A program made the position numbers and the translations under genes. The notes under the pieces are model-generated. The model saw only the letters and a program-made list of their open reading frames with translations. It was not told the DNA's origin and ran no database searches. A stretch of DNA of 50,216 nucleotides, from positions 1-50,216 of the forward strand of contig CAKMJV010000053.1 of assembly GCA_927417275.1 (NCBI GenBank), written 5' to 3'. Positions within the stretch are counted from its first letter, which is position 1. The number at the start of each line of letters is the position of its first letter. This document shows positions 1-8,838 of the stretch, one piece after another. This DNA is from an uncultured Clostridia bacterium. GTDB taxonomy: Bacteria > Bacillota > Clostridia > Peptostreptococcales > Acidaminobacteraceae.

Positions 1-13
1 TTGTTCTTCTACA

Positions 14-100
14 TTTGAGAAATAAAAACCATTTCTCATTTTGTTTGAGAAATAAAAACCATTTCTCATATTGTTTGAGAAATAAAAACCATTTCTCATA
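14..100. repeat. Three tandem 30-bp hairpin repeats
   Basis: Three near-identical units with an exact 30-bp period end a few bases before the tRNA. Each contains an 8-bp perfect inverted repeat, TGAGAAAT and ATTTCTCA, around the loop AAAAACC. Only the linker differs (ATTTTGT against ATATTGT). There are no unique spacers, so this is not a CRISPR array. The promoter of the tRNA must lie upstream of or inside these units, so they may be transcribed as a 5' leader. The repeats may begin before the window. Confidence 0.9.
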
Positions 101-103
101 TAG

Positions 104-179
104 GCCCAGATAGCTCAGTCGGTAGAGCAGGGGACTGAAAATCCCCGTGTCGGTGGTTCGATTCCGCCTCTGGGCACCA
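104..179 (+). tRNA. tRNA-Phe (GAA)
   Basis: A full cloverleaf can be drawn. The acceptor stem GCCCAGA pairs with TCTGGGC, the anticodon stem GGGGA/TCCCC surrounds a loop with anticodon GAA, and the T arm carries GGTTCGATTCC. The discriminator is A and CCA is genomically encoded. The 76-nt length is standard. Nothing unusual is seen in the body. Confidence 0.97.
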
Positions 180-183
180 TTTT

Positions 184-221
184 AGATCAATGATTAAGAT
201 TTCTTAGTCGTTGGTCTTTTA
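184..221 (+). terminator. Probable terminator of tRNA-Phe
   Basis: AGATCAATGATTAAGA can pair with TCTTAGTCGTTGGTCT over 16 positions, including G-U pairs. The hairpin is followed by a T-rich tract (TTTTACTTTTTT). It lies five bases after the tRNA CCA end. Confidence 0.6.
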
Positions 222-226
222 CTTTT

Positions 227-254
227 TTGAGAATTCTATTACAATGAGTATAGA
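227..254 (+). promoter_or_regulatory. Probable sigma-A promoter of the chorismate mutase gene
   Basis: TTGAGA (227-232) and TATAGA (249-254) are separated by 16 bp and sit about 30 bp before the GTG start. The match to the housekeeping consensus is reasonable, but this is a reading of sequence only. Confidence 0.45.
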
Positions 255-282
255 CATATTTATAATGGGAGGTGTATGAATC

Positions 283-573
283 GTGAATTATGAGGTTGAA
301 ATTGAAAAACTTAGAAAGCAACTGGATACAATAGATGATGAACTTATAAGTCTGTTAATAAGACGGTTCAACGTGACTTCCCAAGTGGGTAAACTCAAAG
401 CATCGCATAATATGACGATCGTCGATCATCAACGAGAAGCAATCATTTTAAATAAAGTAAAGGAAAAAATTGAAAATCAAACAAAATGCGATCAAGATCA
501 CAACTTAACATACATTATTCATGTTTATGAGGAAATCATGAAACAAAGTAAACAACAACAGTTCAAAGAATAG
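283..573 (+). CDS. Chorismate mutase, AroQ (type II) family
   Basis: The 96-residue all-helical protein fits the single-domain AroQ chorismate mutase fold, which converts chorismate to prephenate for Phe/Tyr synthesis. The N-terminal stretch EIEKLRKQLDTIDDELISLL is the typical first helix, RRF follows, and the K-x6-DxxRE-like segment (VDHQREAIILNKV) supplies catalytic residues in the family. It starts with GTG at 283 behind GGGAGGTG; the nearer ATG at 276 runs into a stop at once. The gene is free-standing, between tRNA-Phe and cdaA, with its own likely promoter. Its adjacency to tRNA-Phe is suggestive but probably coincidental. Monofunctional length argues against a fusion to DAHP synthase or prephenate dehydratase. 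Confidence 0.85.
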   Translation: MNYEVEIEKLRKQLDTIDDELISLLIRRFNVTSQVGKLKASHNMTIVDHQREAIILNKVKEKIENQTKCDQDHNLTYIIHVYEEIMKQSKQQQFKE

Positions 574-677
574 AATAAACAATTACAAATATATTAAGAT
601 TAGACAAGTTCAATACAAAATGTCACAAATAAATAGTATACTGTAAAAGGAACAAGAATAAAAAAAAGGGGTGCCAA

Positions 678-1508
678 ATGACGTTTCTTTCCACAGCTAT
701 TGAGATGCTAATGGCTTTTATTTCAGAAATCAAAGTTACCTATTTGATTGATATTGGTATCATAGCATTTGTATTTTATAAATTATTAGGACTTATAAAA
801 GAAACACGCGCTGAACAGTTGGTTAAGGGCTTCTTAATCATATTAATTATTTCAAAATTAAGTGAGTGGGCTAAACTTTATGCCATCAATTATATTTTGC
901 AAAGTACATTTACCATCGGATTGATCGCACTCGTAATTATCTTCCAACCAGAGCTTAGAAAAGCATTAGAGCATCTTGGAAGAAGTCAGTGGATTATTTC
1001 AAACAATAAAAAAGGTAGTGTAGAAGAACAAACGCGTTCGGTTAATGAAATCGTGGACGCCGTAAGTGTTATGTCTAGAAAAAAAATAGGTGCATTAATT
1101 GTTATGGAGCGTTTAATCGGTATCAATGACATTATAGATACTGGAACAGTTCTTGATGCTAAAATATCGGCTGATCTCATTATGAATGTATTTTATCCGA
1201 AATCCCCTTTACATGATGGCGCGGTAATTATAAAGAACAACCGGCTCATGGCTGCGGGTTGTTTATTGCCATTGTCATCAAATAAGTATATTAGTAAAGA
1301 ACTAGGCACGAGACATCGTGCTGCGATGGGGATGACAGAAAGCTCGGATTCACTTATAGTAATCGTATCAGAAGAAACAGGTGCAATATCTATGGCTATT
1401 GAAGGCAAGTTGCAACGATTTTTAGATACGACGACCCTTAGAGAATTAATGATTCAAGCGCTAGATAAAGAAAAAGACGGAGGTGATAAAGATGGCGTCA
1501 AATCCTAA
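678..1508 (+). CDS. cdaA: Diadenylate cyclase CdaA (membrane c-di-AMP synthase)
   Basis: This enzyme condenses two ATP into cyclic di-AMP, the essential Firmicute second messenger for potassium, osmolyte and cell-wall control. Roughly the first 100 residues hold three hydrophobic helices. The DAC domain follows, with the two signature motifs intact: DGA (about residues 180-182, in PLHDGAVII) and RHR (about 212-214, in GTRHRAAMG). The length of 276 residues is normal. The ATG follows AAAGGGGTG. The 3' end overlaps cdaR by 17 bp, as expected for the conserved CdaA-CdaR pair. The usual third partner, glmM, lies about 9.5 kb downstream instead of next door. Confidence 0.97.
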   Translation: MTFLSTAIEMLMAFISEIKVTYLIDIGIIAFVFYKLLGLIKETRAEQLVKGFLIILIISKLSEWAKLYAINYILQSTFTIGLIALVIIFQPELRKALEHLGRSQWIISNNKKGSVEEQTRSVNEIVDAVSVMSRKKIGALIVMERLIGINDIIDTGTVLDAKISADLIMNVFYPKSPLHDGAVIIKNNRLMAAGCLLPLSSNKYISKELGTRHRAAMGMTESSDSLIVIVSEETGAISMAIEGKLQRFLDTTTLRELMIQALDKEKDGGDKDGVKS

Positions 1509-2865
1509 AAACCCGTCTGATAAAAAGCATAACAAAAAAGAGATGCCAAAAATAAAGAGAATGATTAATTACTTGACCAATCCCATCGTAAATTTGTATG
1601 ATGTGCTTTTTAAAAAGAAACTTTCGAGAAATACTGGATCAAAACTACTTTCATTGACTTTAGCGGTACTTTTTTGGTTCTTTGTTATGGATCAAGTCGA
1701 CCCTGAAATCACAAGAGTTTTTGACAGCATTCCAGTGCAACTAACGAATACACAAGAACTTGATCAGAACAATTTAAAAATAATGAATCAAACAGATTTC
1801 TTTGTAAGTGTTGAAGTTACAGGAAGAAGAAACAATGTGTTAAGTTTAAACTCAAAGTCCATCTATCTATGGGCAGACATGCGTACTGCACGTAGTGGCG
1901 TTAATAATGTTTTTATAAATAGTACGATTAATTCTGATTCTGTAAGTATAAAAGAGGTATTGCCAAAGGAAATCGTTTTAACAGTTGATCGGATGATTTC
2001 ATTGCCAAAACCAGTTAAAATAATGGTTACGGATAGTTTTCAAGAGTCTTTTTATCAAGAAACTTTATCCGTTAATCCTTTAGAAATAAAAGTATCTGGA
2101 CCTGAAAGTTTAGTGAATTCAGTGTCATATTTAGGAGGCTCTATATCTGTAAACGCACTTACGAGCAATCATAGTAGGGAAGTTTCTTTGGTACCTTATT
2201 CGTTTGATGGTGAAATAGTAAGTGGCGTAAGTTTAGATATGAGTTATGCAACCATCAACTTAATTGTCGGCAAGGAAAAAGAAGTGCCAATTAAAGCGTT
2301 AGTTGAAGGCGAGCCAATGGAAGGCTATCGCGTTGTAGGCGTTAATATTTCACCGAGCACGATTGTATTAGCTGGTCCATTAAGTCAGGTAGATTTGCTT
2401 TCAAATATTTCAGTAGATAACATTATACTTGATGGCACTGAAGATACTTCGCTTATCATTGAACGCGATTTAATCTTACCTGACCAAGTAAGCACATTAC
2501 AAGCGAATGTCCCAATTCAGATTGAAGTGTTGATAGAAGAAATATTAACCAAAGAGTTTTCATTTGATATTAATGAAGTGGCAATCGTAAATTTAGAAGA
2601 GGGTTTTATAACGGACTTAAGTGAGCAAGAGCAATTAATCACCATTAAAGTAACGGGCATAGAATCTGTGATTGCTATGATTTCTAAAAATGACATTCGA
2701 TTGGATGTGAATTTTAGCAATGTAACGGCGCCAGGTATTTACCGTTTGAAAATTAACAGTTTAGGCATAGAAGGCTTTGATGAACTTATTATAGATCCAC
2801 TTTATATTGAAGCCACAGTAAGTGACGCAACAGAGACGGAAACAACGCCAACAGAAACGCCATAA
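1492..2865 (+). CDS. cdaR: YbbR-domain protein CdaR, regulator of CdaA
   Basis: One transmembrane anchor near residues 45-65 ([16 protein letters not shown]) is followed by a long extracytoplasmic part made of about four YbbR repeats. The repeats can be recognised by recurring segments of the type V-x-V-x-G-x4-V ([43 protein letters not shown]). In the family CdaR binds CdaA at the membrane and tunes c-di-AMP synthesis. The start is placed at the ATG at 1492 because GGAGGTGA lies at 1479-1486; the in-frame GTG at 1483 falls inside that ribosome site. The C-terminal tail is rich in Thr, Glu and Pro. The protein is 457 residues long. Confidence 0.93.
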   Translation: MASNPKNPSDKKHNKKEMPKIKRMINYLTNPIVNLYDVLFKKKLSRNTGSKLLSLTLAVLFWFFVMDQVDPEITRVFDSIPVQLTNTQELDQNNLKIMNQTDFFVSVEVTGRRNNVLSLNSKSIYLWADMRTARSGVNNVFINSTINSDSVSIKEVLPKEIVLTVDRMISLPKPVKIMVTDSFQESFYQETLSVNPLEIKVSGPESLVNSVSYLGGSISVNALTSNHSREVSLVPYSFDGEIVSGVSLDMSYATINLIVGKEKEVPIKALVEGEPMEGYRVVGVNISPSTIVLAGPLSQVDLLSNISVDNIILDGTEDTSLIIERDLILPDQVSTLQANVPIQIEVLIEEILTKEFSFDINEVAIVNLEEGFITDLSEQEQLITIKVTGIESVIAMISKNDIRLDVNFSNVTAPGIYRLKINSLGIEGFDELIIDPLYIEATVSDATETETTPTETP

Positions 2866-2879
2866 GGATAGGTGGTCAC

Positions 2880-4586
2880 ATGCGAAAGGATATTCAAAAA
2901 ATACTTGATTCAACGCATGATGCCATGATTGCTGTTGATACAAAAGGCATTATTACCATATTTAATAAATCGGCAGAGCGTTTAACAGGGCATAAAGCGA
3001 TTGAAGTGATGGGCAAAAATGTGGAACAAGTTATTGAGCATACCCGATTGCCGATTATATTGAAAACGGGGAAATCAGAACTTAATCAACAGCAACCTTT
3101 AAATAATATAACCATTATAACCAATCGTATGCCCGTATTTGATGACGCTGGTGAAATTGTGGGTGCTATCGCTGTTTTTAGAGACATCTCAGAACTGATT
3201 GAGTTGGCGGATAAAATCACGAATTTAAGCGAAATTAGAGAGACACTTGAAGCAACTATAAACGCGACGCAAGATGCGATATCTGTCGTAGATGAAAAGG
3301 GCATCGGCATATTGATAAATCCAGCTTATACACGTATGACTGGTTATACTGAAAAAGATGTTTTGGGTAAAGATTGCACCTTTGATTTGGCTGAAGGTGA
3401 AAGTGTGCATAAGGAAGTGATTAAGACCGGTAAACCGGTTAAAGGCAAACGGTTGAAAGTTGGACTTAATAAAAAAGAAGTTATCGCAGAAGCGGCACCG
3501 ATTATCGTTAAAGGCGTTTTAAAAGGCTCTGTTGCCATCATTCACGACTTGACTGAAATCAATGAGATTTATGAAAGACTCGATCAAGCCAAGCAAATCA
3601 TTCGAAGTCTAGAAGCGAAATATACGTTTGAAGACATTATCGGCGATAGTGAAATATTAAAAAATGCCATGGAAAAAGCGCGTATTGCAGCAGATACGCC
3701 TGCTACAGTTATTATTAGAGGCGAGTCTGGGACAGGTAAGGAATTATTTGCACATGCCATTCATAATGCATCAAGTAGAAAATATGCGCAGTTTGTACGA
3801 GTAAATTGTGCAGCGATTAATGAAAATTTACTGGAGAGTGAATTATTTGGCTATGAAGAAGGCGCTTTTACAGGTGCTTCTAAGGGTGGTAAGGTAGGAC
3901 TTTTTGAAAAGGCTAATGGTGGAACGATATTTCTTGATGAGATTGGAGAATTAAGTCTCAATACGCAAGCGAAACTTTTACGTGTGCTCCAAGAGAAAGA
4001 AGTGCTTAAAGTGGGAAGCAATAAACCCATCCCCATAGACGTTCGGATTATTTCGGCGACGAATGTGGATTTAGAAAAAGCGATCGTCGAAAAACGCTTT
4101 AGGCAAGATTTGTATTATAGACTCAATGTTGTTCCGATAGATATTCCCGCGTTAAGACGACACAAAGAAGATATCCCTGCACTGGTAAAACATTTGATTA
4201 GTAAATACAATCAAGAGTATGGCCGTAATGTTTCTGATATTTCGAAGGAAGCACTTGAAAAGATTATGGCGTATCAATGGGTTGGAAATGTTAGAGAACT
4301 TGAGAATTTTATCGGACGCACGATGATCAACATCAAGATGCACGAACATCTAATCACCATTAAGCATTTGCCAGCTTTGCTTTCTAATCATCAAGAAGTA
4401 TTAGAGGAAATCGTGCTTAGTAAGACGGAATTACCAAATTTGGAATTGAACGTTCGATCCTTTGAACGCCAATGGATTTCAAGAGTCATATCAGAACATG
4501 CTGGCAATCGAGAACGTGCTGCAAAAGCATTAGGTATTTCATTAAGAAGTCTGTATTATAAAATCAAGCAGTTAGAAATTGAATAA
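2880..4586 (+). CDS. Sigma-54-dependent activator, PAS-PAS-AAA+-Fis
   Basis: This 568-residue enhancer-binding protein has two PAS sensor domains (about residues 5-110 and 120-235). A sigma-54 AAA+ domain follows, with Walker A GESGTGKE, the sigma-contact loop GAFTGA and Walker [12 protein letters not shown]. It ends in a Fis-type helix-turn-helix ([17 protein letters not shown]). It has no receiver domain, so it is probably a direct small-molecule sensor. It starts 14 bp after cdaR and is likely read through from cdaA-cdaR. Immediately downstream are two TGCAA-N4-TTGCR palindromes and a sigma-54 promoter before buk, so it almost certainly activates the butyrate kinase/oxoacid oxidoreductase operon, in the manner of BkdR. 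The inducer is unknown; an acyl-CoA or oxoacid would be logical. Confidence 0.93.
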   Translation: MRKDIQKILDSTHDAMIAVDTKGIITIFNKSAERLTGHKAIEVMGKNVEQVIEHTRLPIILKTGKSELNQQQPLNNITIITNRMPVFDDAGEIVGAIAVFRDISELIELADKITNLSEIRETLEATINATQDAISVVDEKGIGILINPAYTRMTGYTEKDVLGKDCTFDLAEGESVHKEVIKTGKPVKGKRLKVGLNKKEVIAEAAPIIVKGVLKGSVAIIHDLTEINEIYERLDQAKQIIRSLEAKYTFEDIIGDSEILKNAMEKARIAADTPATVIIRGESGTGKELFAHAIHNASSRKYAQFVRVNCAAINENLLESELFGYEEGAFTGASKGGKVGLFEKANGGTIFLDEIGELSLNTQAKLLRVLQEKEVLKVGSNKPIPIDVRIISATNVDLEKAIVEKRFRQDLYYRLNVVPIDIPALRRHKEDIPALVKHLISKYNQEYGRNVSDISKEALEKIMAYQWVGNVRELENFIGRTMINIKMHEHLITIKHLPALLSNHQEVLEEIVLSKTELPNLELNVRSFERQWISRVISEHAGNRERAAKALGISLRSLYYKIKQLEIE

Positions 4587-4640
4587 AACGTGCAATAGTT
4601 TGCACGTTTTTGAAATGCATGCAAGTTATTGCGTGCATTT
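4585..4640 (+). promoter_or_regulatory. Two palindromic upstream activator sites, also terminator-like
   Basis: Site 1 (4585-4610) is AAAACGTGCAA-TAGT-TTGCACGTTTT, a perfect 11-bp inverted repeat. Site 2 (4613-4640) is AAATGCATGCAA-GTTA-TTGCGTGCATTT with one mismatch. Both share the core TGCAA-N4-TTGCR and their centres are 29 bp apart. They lie about 80-120 bp before the -24 element, right for a sigma-54 enhancer. Both would also fold as RNA hairpins followed by T runs just after the regulator stop codon, so they may end the upstream transcript as well. Confidence 0.75.
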
Positions 4641-4718
4641 TTTTGCATTTAATGTCTGATATTTATATGTAAATTGATAAGAATTAGGTGATTCCAACGC
4701 ATAAAAAAATACTAGGGG

Positions 4719-4735
4719 TTGGCACGAGACTTGCG
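4719..4735 (+). promoter_or_regulatory. Sigma-54 promoter of the buk-ptb-buk-vor operon
   Basis: TTGGCAC-GAGAC-TTGCG has the -24 GG and -12 GC elements exactly 12 bp apart and matches the TGGCAC-N5-TTGC consensus at every key position. It is 39 bp before the GTG start of the first kinase gene. Confidence 0.93.
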
Positions 4736-4773
4736 TTAAATAGTAGTGCATGAATTAAATGGGAGGTATATGT

Positions 4774-5865
4774 GTGAATAAAGAACTTGTTTTGGTAATA
4801 AACCCGGGCTCAACATCGACTAAGATTGCTGTTTATAAGGGATTAACAAAATGTGCACAAGAAAATTTAGATCATGATACAAATAAACTCGATCAATTTG
4901 AAAAAATTACAGACCAATATGACTATCGAAAAGAAATGATCATCGAGTGGATGGTAAATAATAATTTTGAACTCAGCGCATTAAAAGCGGTTGTGGGAAG
5001 AGGCGGCCTCTTAAGACCGATGCCAAGTGGTGCTTATAAAGTAACAGATGCGATGCTTAAGGATTTGAAAATAGGCATTCAAGGAGAGCATGCTTCTAAT
5101 TTAGGGGGCATGATCGCATATGCCATCGCGGAGTCGGAAGGTGTAGATGCATTTATCGTTGATCCTGTAGCGGTTGATGAATTTGAACCCCTTGCGAGAG
5201 TATCTGGGATGCCTGAAATCAAAAGAAAATCGTTATTACATGCCTTGAATATAAGAGCCATTGCGCATAGCGTGGCGAAAGATAAAGCAACAACCATCGA
5301 AGATTTAAATCTCATCGTTGCCCACTTAGGGGGTGGCATTTCCATCGTACCTATGAAAAAAGGCAAAATGATCGATGCAAATAACGCAAACGAAATGGGA
5401 CCTTTTTCACCTGAGCGCGTAGGTGGCTTGCCAGTAGGCGATGTGGCTAAAATGTGTTTTTCTGGTGACTATAACGCAAATGATTTTAAAAAGAAGTTGC
5501 GTGGAAAAGGTGGCATGACTGCATATTTAGGCACAAATGACGCGCGTGACGTCCTTAAGAAAATTGAAGCGGGAGACGCACAAGCAAAATTGGTTTTTGA
5601 AGCGATGGCTTATCAAATCGCGAAAGAAATTGGTGCTATGGCAACCGTCTTAGAAGGCAAAGTGGATGCAGTGGTATTAACCGGTGGTGTGGCGTATGCA
5701 AAATATCTAACAGACTACATTACTGAACGTGTAAGTTTTATAGCACCTGTGATCATCAAAGCGGGTGAAGACGAAATGGAAGCGTTAAATTTAGGTGTTC
5801 TAAGAGTATTAAATGGCGATGAAAACGCAAAAATATATGAAAACGAGGTAAACATCAATGATTAA
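4774..5865 (+). CDS. buk: Butyrate kinase (first copy)
   Basis: An ASKHA-fold acid kinase that transfers phosphate from acyl-phosphate to ADP, giving butyrate or a branched-chain acid plus ATP. Family marks include the N-terminal phosphate-binding loop [11 protein letters not shown], the metal/substrate region [17 protein letters not shown] and the adenosine loop VVLTGGVAY. Start: GGGAGGT occupies 4761-4767, so the GTG at 4774 is used rather than the ATG at 4759, which overlaps the ribosome site; this gives 363 residues. It overlaps ptb by 8 bp. This is the first gene after the sigma-54 promoter. Two kinase copies flank one ptb, suggesting different acyl preference. Confidence 0.95.
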   Translation: MNKELVLVINPGSTSTKIAVYKGLTKCAQENLDHDTNKLDQFEKITDQYDYRKEMIIEWMVNNNFELSALKAVVGRGGLLRPMPSGAYKVTDAMLKDLKIGIQGEHASNLGGMIAYAIAESEGVDAFIVDPVAVDEFEPLARVSGMPEIKRKSLLHALNIRAIAHSVAKDKATTIEDLNLIVAHLGGGISIVPMKKGKMIDANNANEMGPFSPERVGGLPVGDVAKMCFSGDYNANDFKKKLRGKGGMTAYLGTNDARDVLKKIEAGDAQAKLVFEAMAYQIAKEIGAMATVLEGKVDAVVLTGGVAYAKYLTDYITERVSFIAPVIIKAGEDEMEALNLGVLRVLNGDENAKIYENEVNIND

Positions 5866-6760
5866 GAATTTTGACGCATTATTAGAACGTGCAGTAGAAA
5901 AAGGGCCTAAGCGTATTTCTGTTGCATGTGCTCAGGACGATGACGTCCTAAAAGCGATTAAAACAGCTTATGATAAGGGCATCGTAAATGGTTATCTAGT
6001 AGGCGATGAAGCAGCGATTAGAAATATTGCTGAAGAAATCAACCTGAACTTAGAGGGATTCGAGATTATTCATATCATGGATATGGCAGAAGCTTCATTA
6101 AAAGCGGTGGAACTCGTATCTTCTGGACAAGCGGATCTCGTGATGAAGGGTTTGGTTGATACTGCGGTAATTCTAAAAGCAGTTCTTAACAAAGAAATCG
6201 GCTTAAGAACGGGTAATGCACTCAGTCATGTGGCCGTGTTTGATGTTCCAACGTATCATAAAATATTGATGGTTACGGATGCGGCGATGAACATAGCGCC
6301 GGATTTACAAACGAAAAAACAGATTATCGAAAACACTTTGGTCGTAACACGTGCACTTGAAATCGAATGTCCAAATGTAGGCGTAATCGCAGCAAAAGAA
6401 AAAGTGACAGAGTCTATGATTGCAACTGTGGATGCAGGTGAACTCGTTAAAATGAATCAAGCGGGTGAAATCATTGGATGTAAAGTGGGTGGCCCTTTTG
6501 CTCTGGATAATGCGGTTTCTAAAGAAGCGGCGGAAATCAAAGGGATAAAAGACCCTATGGCTGGCGATGTTGATGTTCTGCTATGCCCTACCATTGAAGC
6601 AGGGAATGTGCTTTATAAAGCGCTTAATTTTTTAGCAAACGCAAAATCAGCTGGGATTATCGTAGGTGCAAAAGCGCCGATCGTTCTAACTTCGAGAGCA
6701 GATTCTGATGACTCTAAACTTAATTCAATCGCCTTAGGCGTTTTAATGGCTTCAAAATAA
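5858..6760 (+). CDS. ptb: Phosphate butyryltransferase
   Basis: This cytoplasmic enzyme of the PTA/PTB family converts acyl-CoA plus phosphate to acyl-phosphate and CoA. The 300-residue length and motifs such as ADLVMKGLVDT, VTDAAMNIAPDL and GPFALDNAVSKEAA are typical of Ptb rather than of the longer phosphotransacetylases. Its ATG lies inside the end of the first buk (8-bp overlap), so the two are translationally coupled. With the two kinases it converts the acyl-CoA made by the downstream oxidoreductase into acid and ATP. Substrates are inferred to include isobutyryl-, isovaleryl- or 2-methylbutyryl-CoA because of that neighbourhood. Confidence 0.95.
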   Translation: MIKNFDALLERAVEKGPKRISVACAQDDDVLKAIKTAYDKGIVNGYLVGDEAAIRNIAEEINLNLEGFEIIHIMDMAEASLKAVELVSSGQADLVMKGLVDTAVILKAVLNKEIGLRTGNALSHVAVFDVPTYHKILMVTDAAMNIAPDLQTKKQIIENTLVVTRALEIECPNVGVIAAKEKVTESMIATVDAGELVKMNQAGEIIGCKVGGPFALDNAVSKEAAEIKGIKDPMAGDVDVLLCPTIEAGNVLYKALNFLANAKSAGIIVGAKAPIVLTSRADSDDSKLNSIALGVLMASK

Positions 6761-6778
6761 TATAAGCGGGAGGACAAT

Positions 6779-7852
6779 ATGGACGTTTTTAGAATACTCG
6801 CCATAAATCCAGGATCAACTTCAACCAAAATTGCGATTTATGACAATGAAAAAGAAGTCTTTGAAACCACACTTAGACATTCAAATGAAGAAATAGAAAA
6901 GTACGAAAAAATAACGGATCAATACGACTTTAGAAAAGACGTTATTTTGACGGCACTTAGTGAAAATGGCATTAATTTAACTAAGTTAAATGCAGTAGTA
7001 GGCAGAGGGGGTCTGTTAAAACCCATTAAAGGCGGCACATACGCTGTAAATGCACTTATGCTTGAAGATCTTAAGGCAGGCCTTATGGGTGAGCATGCGT
7101 CAAATTTGGGCGGTATGATCGCAAATGAAATTGCAAACCAATTAAATATTCCTGCTTTTATCGTAGATCCAGTGGTTGTAGATGAGTTAGAGCCAGTGGC
7201 AAGGGTTTCTGGGATGCCTGAAATTGAACGCAAATCCATTTTTCATGCATTAAATCAGAAAGCTGTAGCAAGAAGATATGCAAAAGAAACACATCGACCT
7301 TATGAAAACATCAACGTAATCGTCGCACATTTGGGTGGCGGTATATCCGTTGGCGCACATGAAAAAGGACGCGTCATCGATGTAAACAATGCGCTTGATG
7401 GCGAAGGACCATTTTCACCTGAAAGAACGGGTGGATTACCTGTAGGCGATCTTGCTAAAATGTGTTTCTCAGGAAAATACACACATGCCGATATCAAGAA
7501 GATGATTAAAGGCAAAGGTGGATTGGTGGCATACCTTGACACAAATGATGGCAGAGATGTTTTAAAGATGATTGAAAGTGGCGATGAAAATGCCAAATTG
7601 GTTTTTGAAGCCATGGCATATCAAGTGGCAAAAGAGATTGGTTCATGTGCAGCGGTTCTAAAAGGAAACGTAGATGCCATTATATTAACAGGCGGTCTTG
7701 CATATGGCGCGTTACTCACAGAATGGATAAAAAAGCGTGTAGATTTTATCGCAGATGTAATTATTTATCCAGGTGAAGACGAAATGAGTGCACTTGCACA
7801 AGGTGGACTTCGTGTATTAAGAAATGAAGAGACACCACAGCAATATTTATAA
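6779..7852 (+). CDS. buk: Butyrate kinase (second copy)
   Basis: A second butyrate kinase paralogue of 357 residues, clearly homologous to the first along its length ([41 protein letters not shown]) but diverged throughout, so this is not a recent duplication. The ATG at 6779 follows GGGAGG with 5-bp spacing, 18 bp after ptb. It is in the same sigma-54 operon. Retention of both copies suggests one for straight and one for branched acyl phosphates, or hetero-oligomers; the sequence does not decide between these. Confidence 0.94.
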   Translation: MDVFRILAINPGSTSTKIAIYDNEKEVFETTLRHSNEEIEKYEKITDQYDFRKDVILTALSENGINLTKLNAVVGRGGLLKPIKGGTYAVNALMLEDLKAGLMGEHASNLGGMIANEIANQLNIPAFIVDPVVVDELEPVARVSGMPEIERKSIFHALNQKAVARRYAKETHRPYENINVIVAHLGGGISVGAHEKGRVIDVNNALDGEGPFSPERTGGLPVGDLAKMCFSGKYTHADIKKMIKGKGGLVAYLDTNDGRDVLKMIESGDENAKLVFEAMAYQVAKEIGSCAAVLKGNVDAIILTGGLAYGALLTEWIKKRVDFIADVIIYPGEDEMSALAQGGLRVLRNEETPQQYL

Positions 7853-7875
7853 ATTAATTTTAGAAAGGTGAAGTT

Positions 7876-8562
7876 ATGACACTTGATATAAACAACGACA
7901 AACGAATCAGAATTATAATCGGACACTACGGAAGCGGTAAAACAGAATTTGCCGTCAATTATGCTATGGCCCTTCGTAAACTGACTTCTAATGTGACACT
8001 GTGTGATCTGGATATCGTAAATCCTTATTTTAGATCAAGGGAAAAAGCTTCGCTGTTAGAGGAAAATGGTATCCATGTTATTTCTGGTGCATTTGGACAC
8101 AGTGCAAACCTCGACTTGCCAATGGTTTCCCCAAACATATTGGCACCCATTCAAAATGCAGACATGCAGGTCATCTTAGATGTAGGTGGCGATGCGGTTG
8201 GTGCAAGAGTGTTAGCGAGATTTACAGCGTACTTCAAACCCGGTGCATATGATATGTTTTTTGTGATCAATGCGAACCGTGAACAGACGCAGGATGTACT
8301 TGGTGTGACATCGCACATTAGAAATATCGAAGATACTGTAGGTGCAAAAGTAACAGGACTTATTAACAACACACATTTACTCAGAGAAACAGACGTTTTA
8401 GAGGTACTTAAGGGTCAACAACTGGCGATGGAAGTGTCAAAGGCACTCAATATTCCGATTAAATACATCAGTGCTATGGAAAAGGTTACCCGCCAACTAC
8501 CAACAGATCTTGAAGGAGCAATCCTTCCGATTCAGATGTATATGCGTGAAGATTGGATGTAG
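7876..8562 (+). CDS. P-loop ATPase of the MinD/CobQ-like class in the oxoacid oxidoreductase operon
   Basis: A 228-residue protein with an N-terminal Walker A (GHYGSGKTEFAVNYA, about residues 15-29), then DLDIVNPYFRSRE resembling the switch region of SIMIBI-class NTPases, and VILDVGGDAVGAR as a Walker B-like segment. It is cytoplasmic, without membrane segments. It sits between the acid kinase genes and the ferredoxin subunit of the oxidoreductase, co-directional and closely spaced. Proteins of this class often act in metal-centre assembly or as maturation factors, so a role in building or activating the Fe-S/TPP enzyme is a reasonable inference, not shown. No precise function is known to me. 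Confidence 0.7.
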   Translation: MTLDINNDKRIRIIIGHYGSGKTEFAVNYAMALRKLTSNVTLCDLDIVNPYFRSREKASLLEENGIHVISGAFGHSANLDLPMVSPNILAPIQNADMQVILDVGGDAVGARVLARFTAYFKPGAYDMFFVINANREQTQDVLGVTSHIRNIEDTVGAKVTGLINNTHLLRETDVLEVLKGQQLAMEVSKALNIPIKYISAMEKVTRQLPTDLEGAILPIQMYMREDWM

Positions 8563-8611
8563 ACACTTTCGTGTCAAAACATGATGAAGTGATTAATAGG
8601 AGGAGTTAAAC

Positions 8612-8827
8612 GTGGCTAAAGGTAAAGTTACATTTAATGAAGACATATGTAAGGGATGTGGGTTATGTACCACAGCTTGCCCTGTAAAAATCGTGACTAT
8701 GGACACGAGTAAGATTAATATCAAAGGCTTTCATCCAGCAACTGTTTTTGAAATGGACAAATGCATAGGCTGTGCGAATTGCGCGATGATGTGTCCGGAC
8801 TCTGTCATTACAGTAGAAAGATTTTAG
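8612..8827 (+). CDS. 2-oxoacid:ferredoxin oxidoreductase, delta (2[4Fe-4S] ferredoxin) subunit
   Basis: This 71-residue protein has two CxxCxxCxxxCP clusters (CKGCGLCTTACP and CIGCANCAMMCP), the hallmark of the electron-carrying delta subunit. It passes electrons from the TPP site to external ferredoxin. It starts with GTG behind AGGAGG. It is followed at once by the alpha, beta and gamma subunit genes, giving the delta-alpha-beta-gamma order common in four-subunit VOR/KOR enzymes. Confidence 0.93.
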   Translation: MAKGKVTFNEDICKGCGLCTTACPVKIVTMDTSKINIKGFHPATVFEMDKCIGCANCAMMCPDSVITVERF

Positions 8828-8838
8828 GGAGGTATACT

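Noticed and set aside
14..100. Possible CRISPR array before tRNA-Phe
   Set aside because: The units are strictly tandem with no unique spacers, and no cas gene is in the window.
8562..8576. Small hairpin GACAC-TTTC-GTGTC between the ATPase and ferredoxin genes
   Set aside because: The stem is only five pairs and there is no T tract, so it is not a terminator; the operon is taken as continuous.
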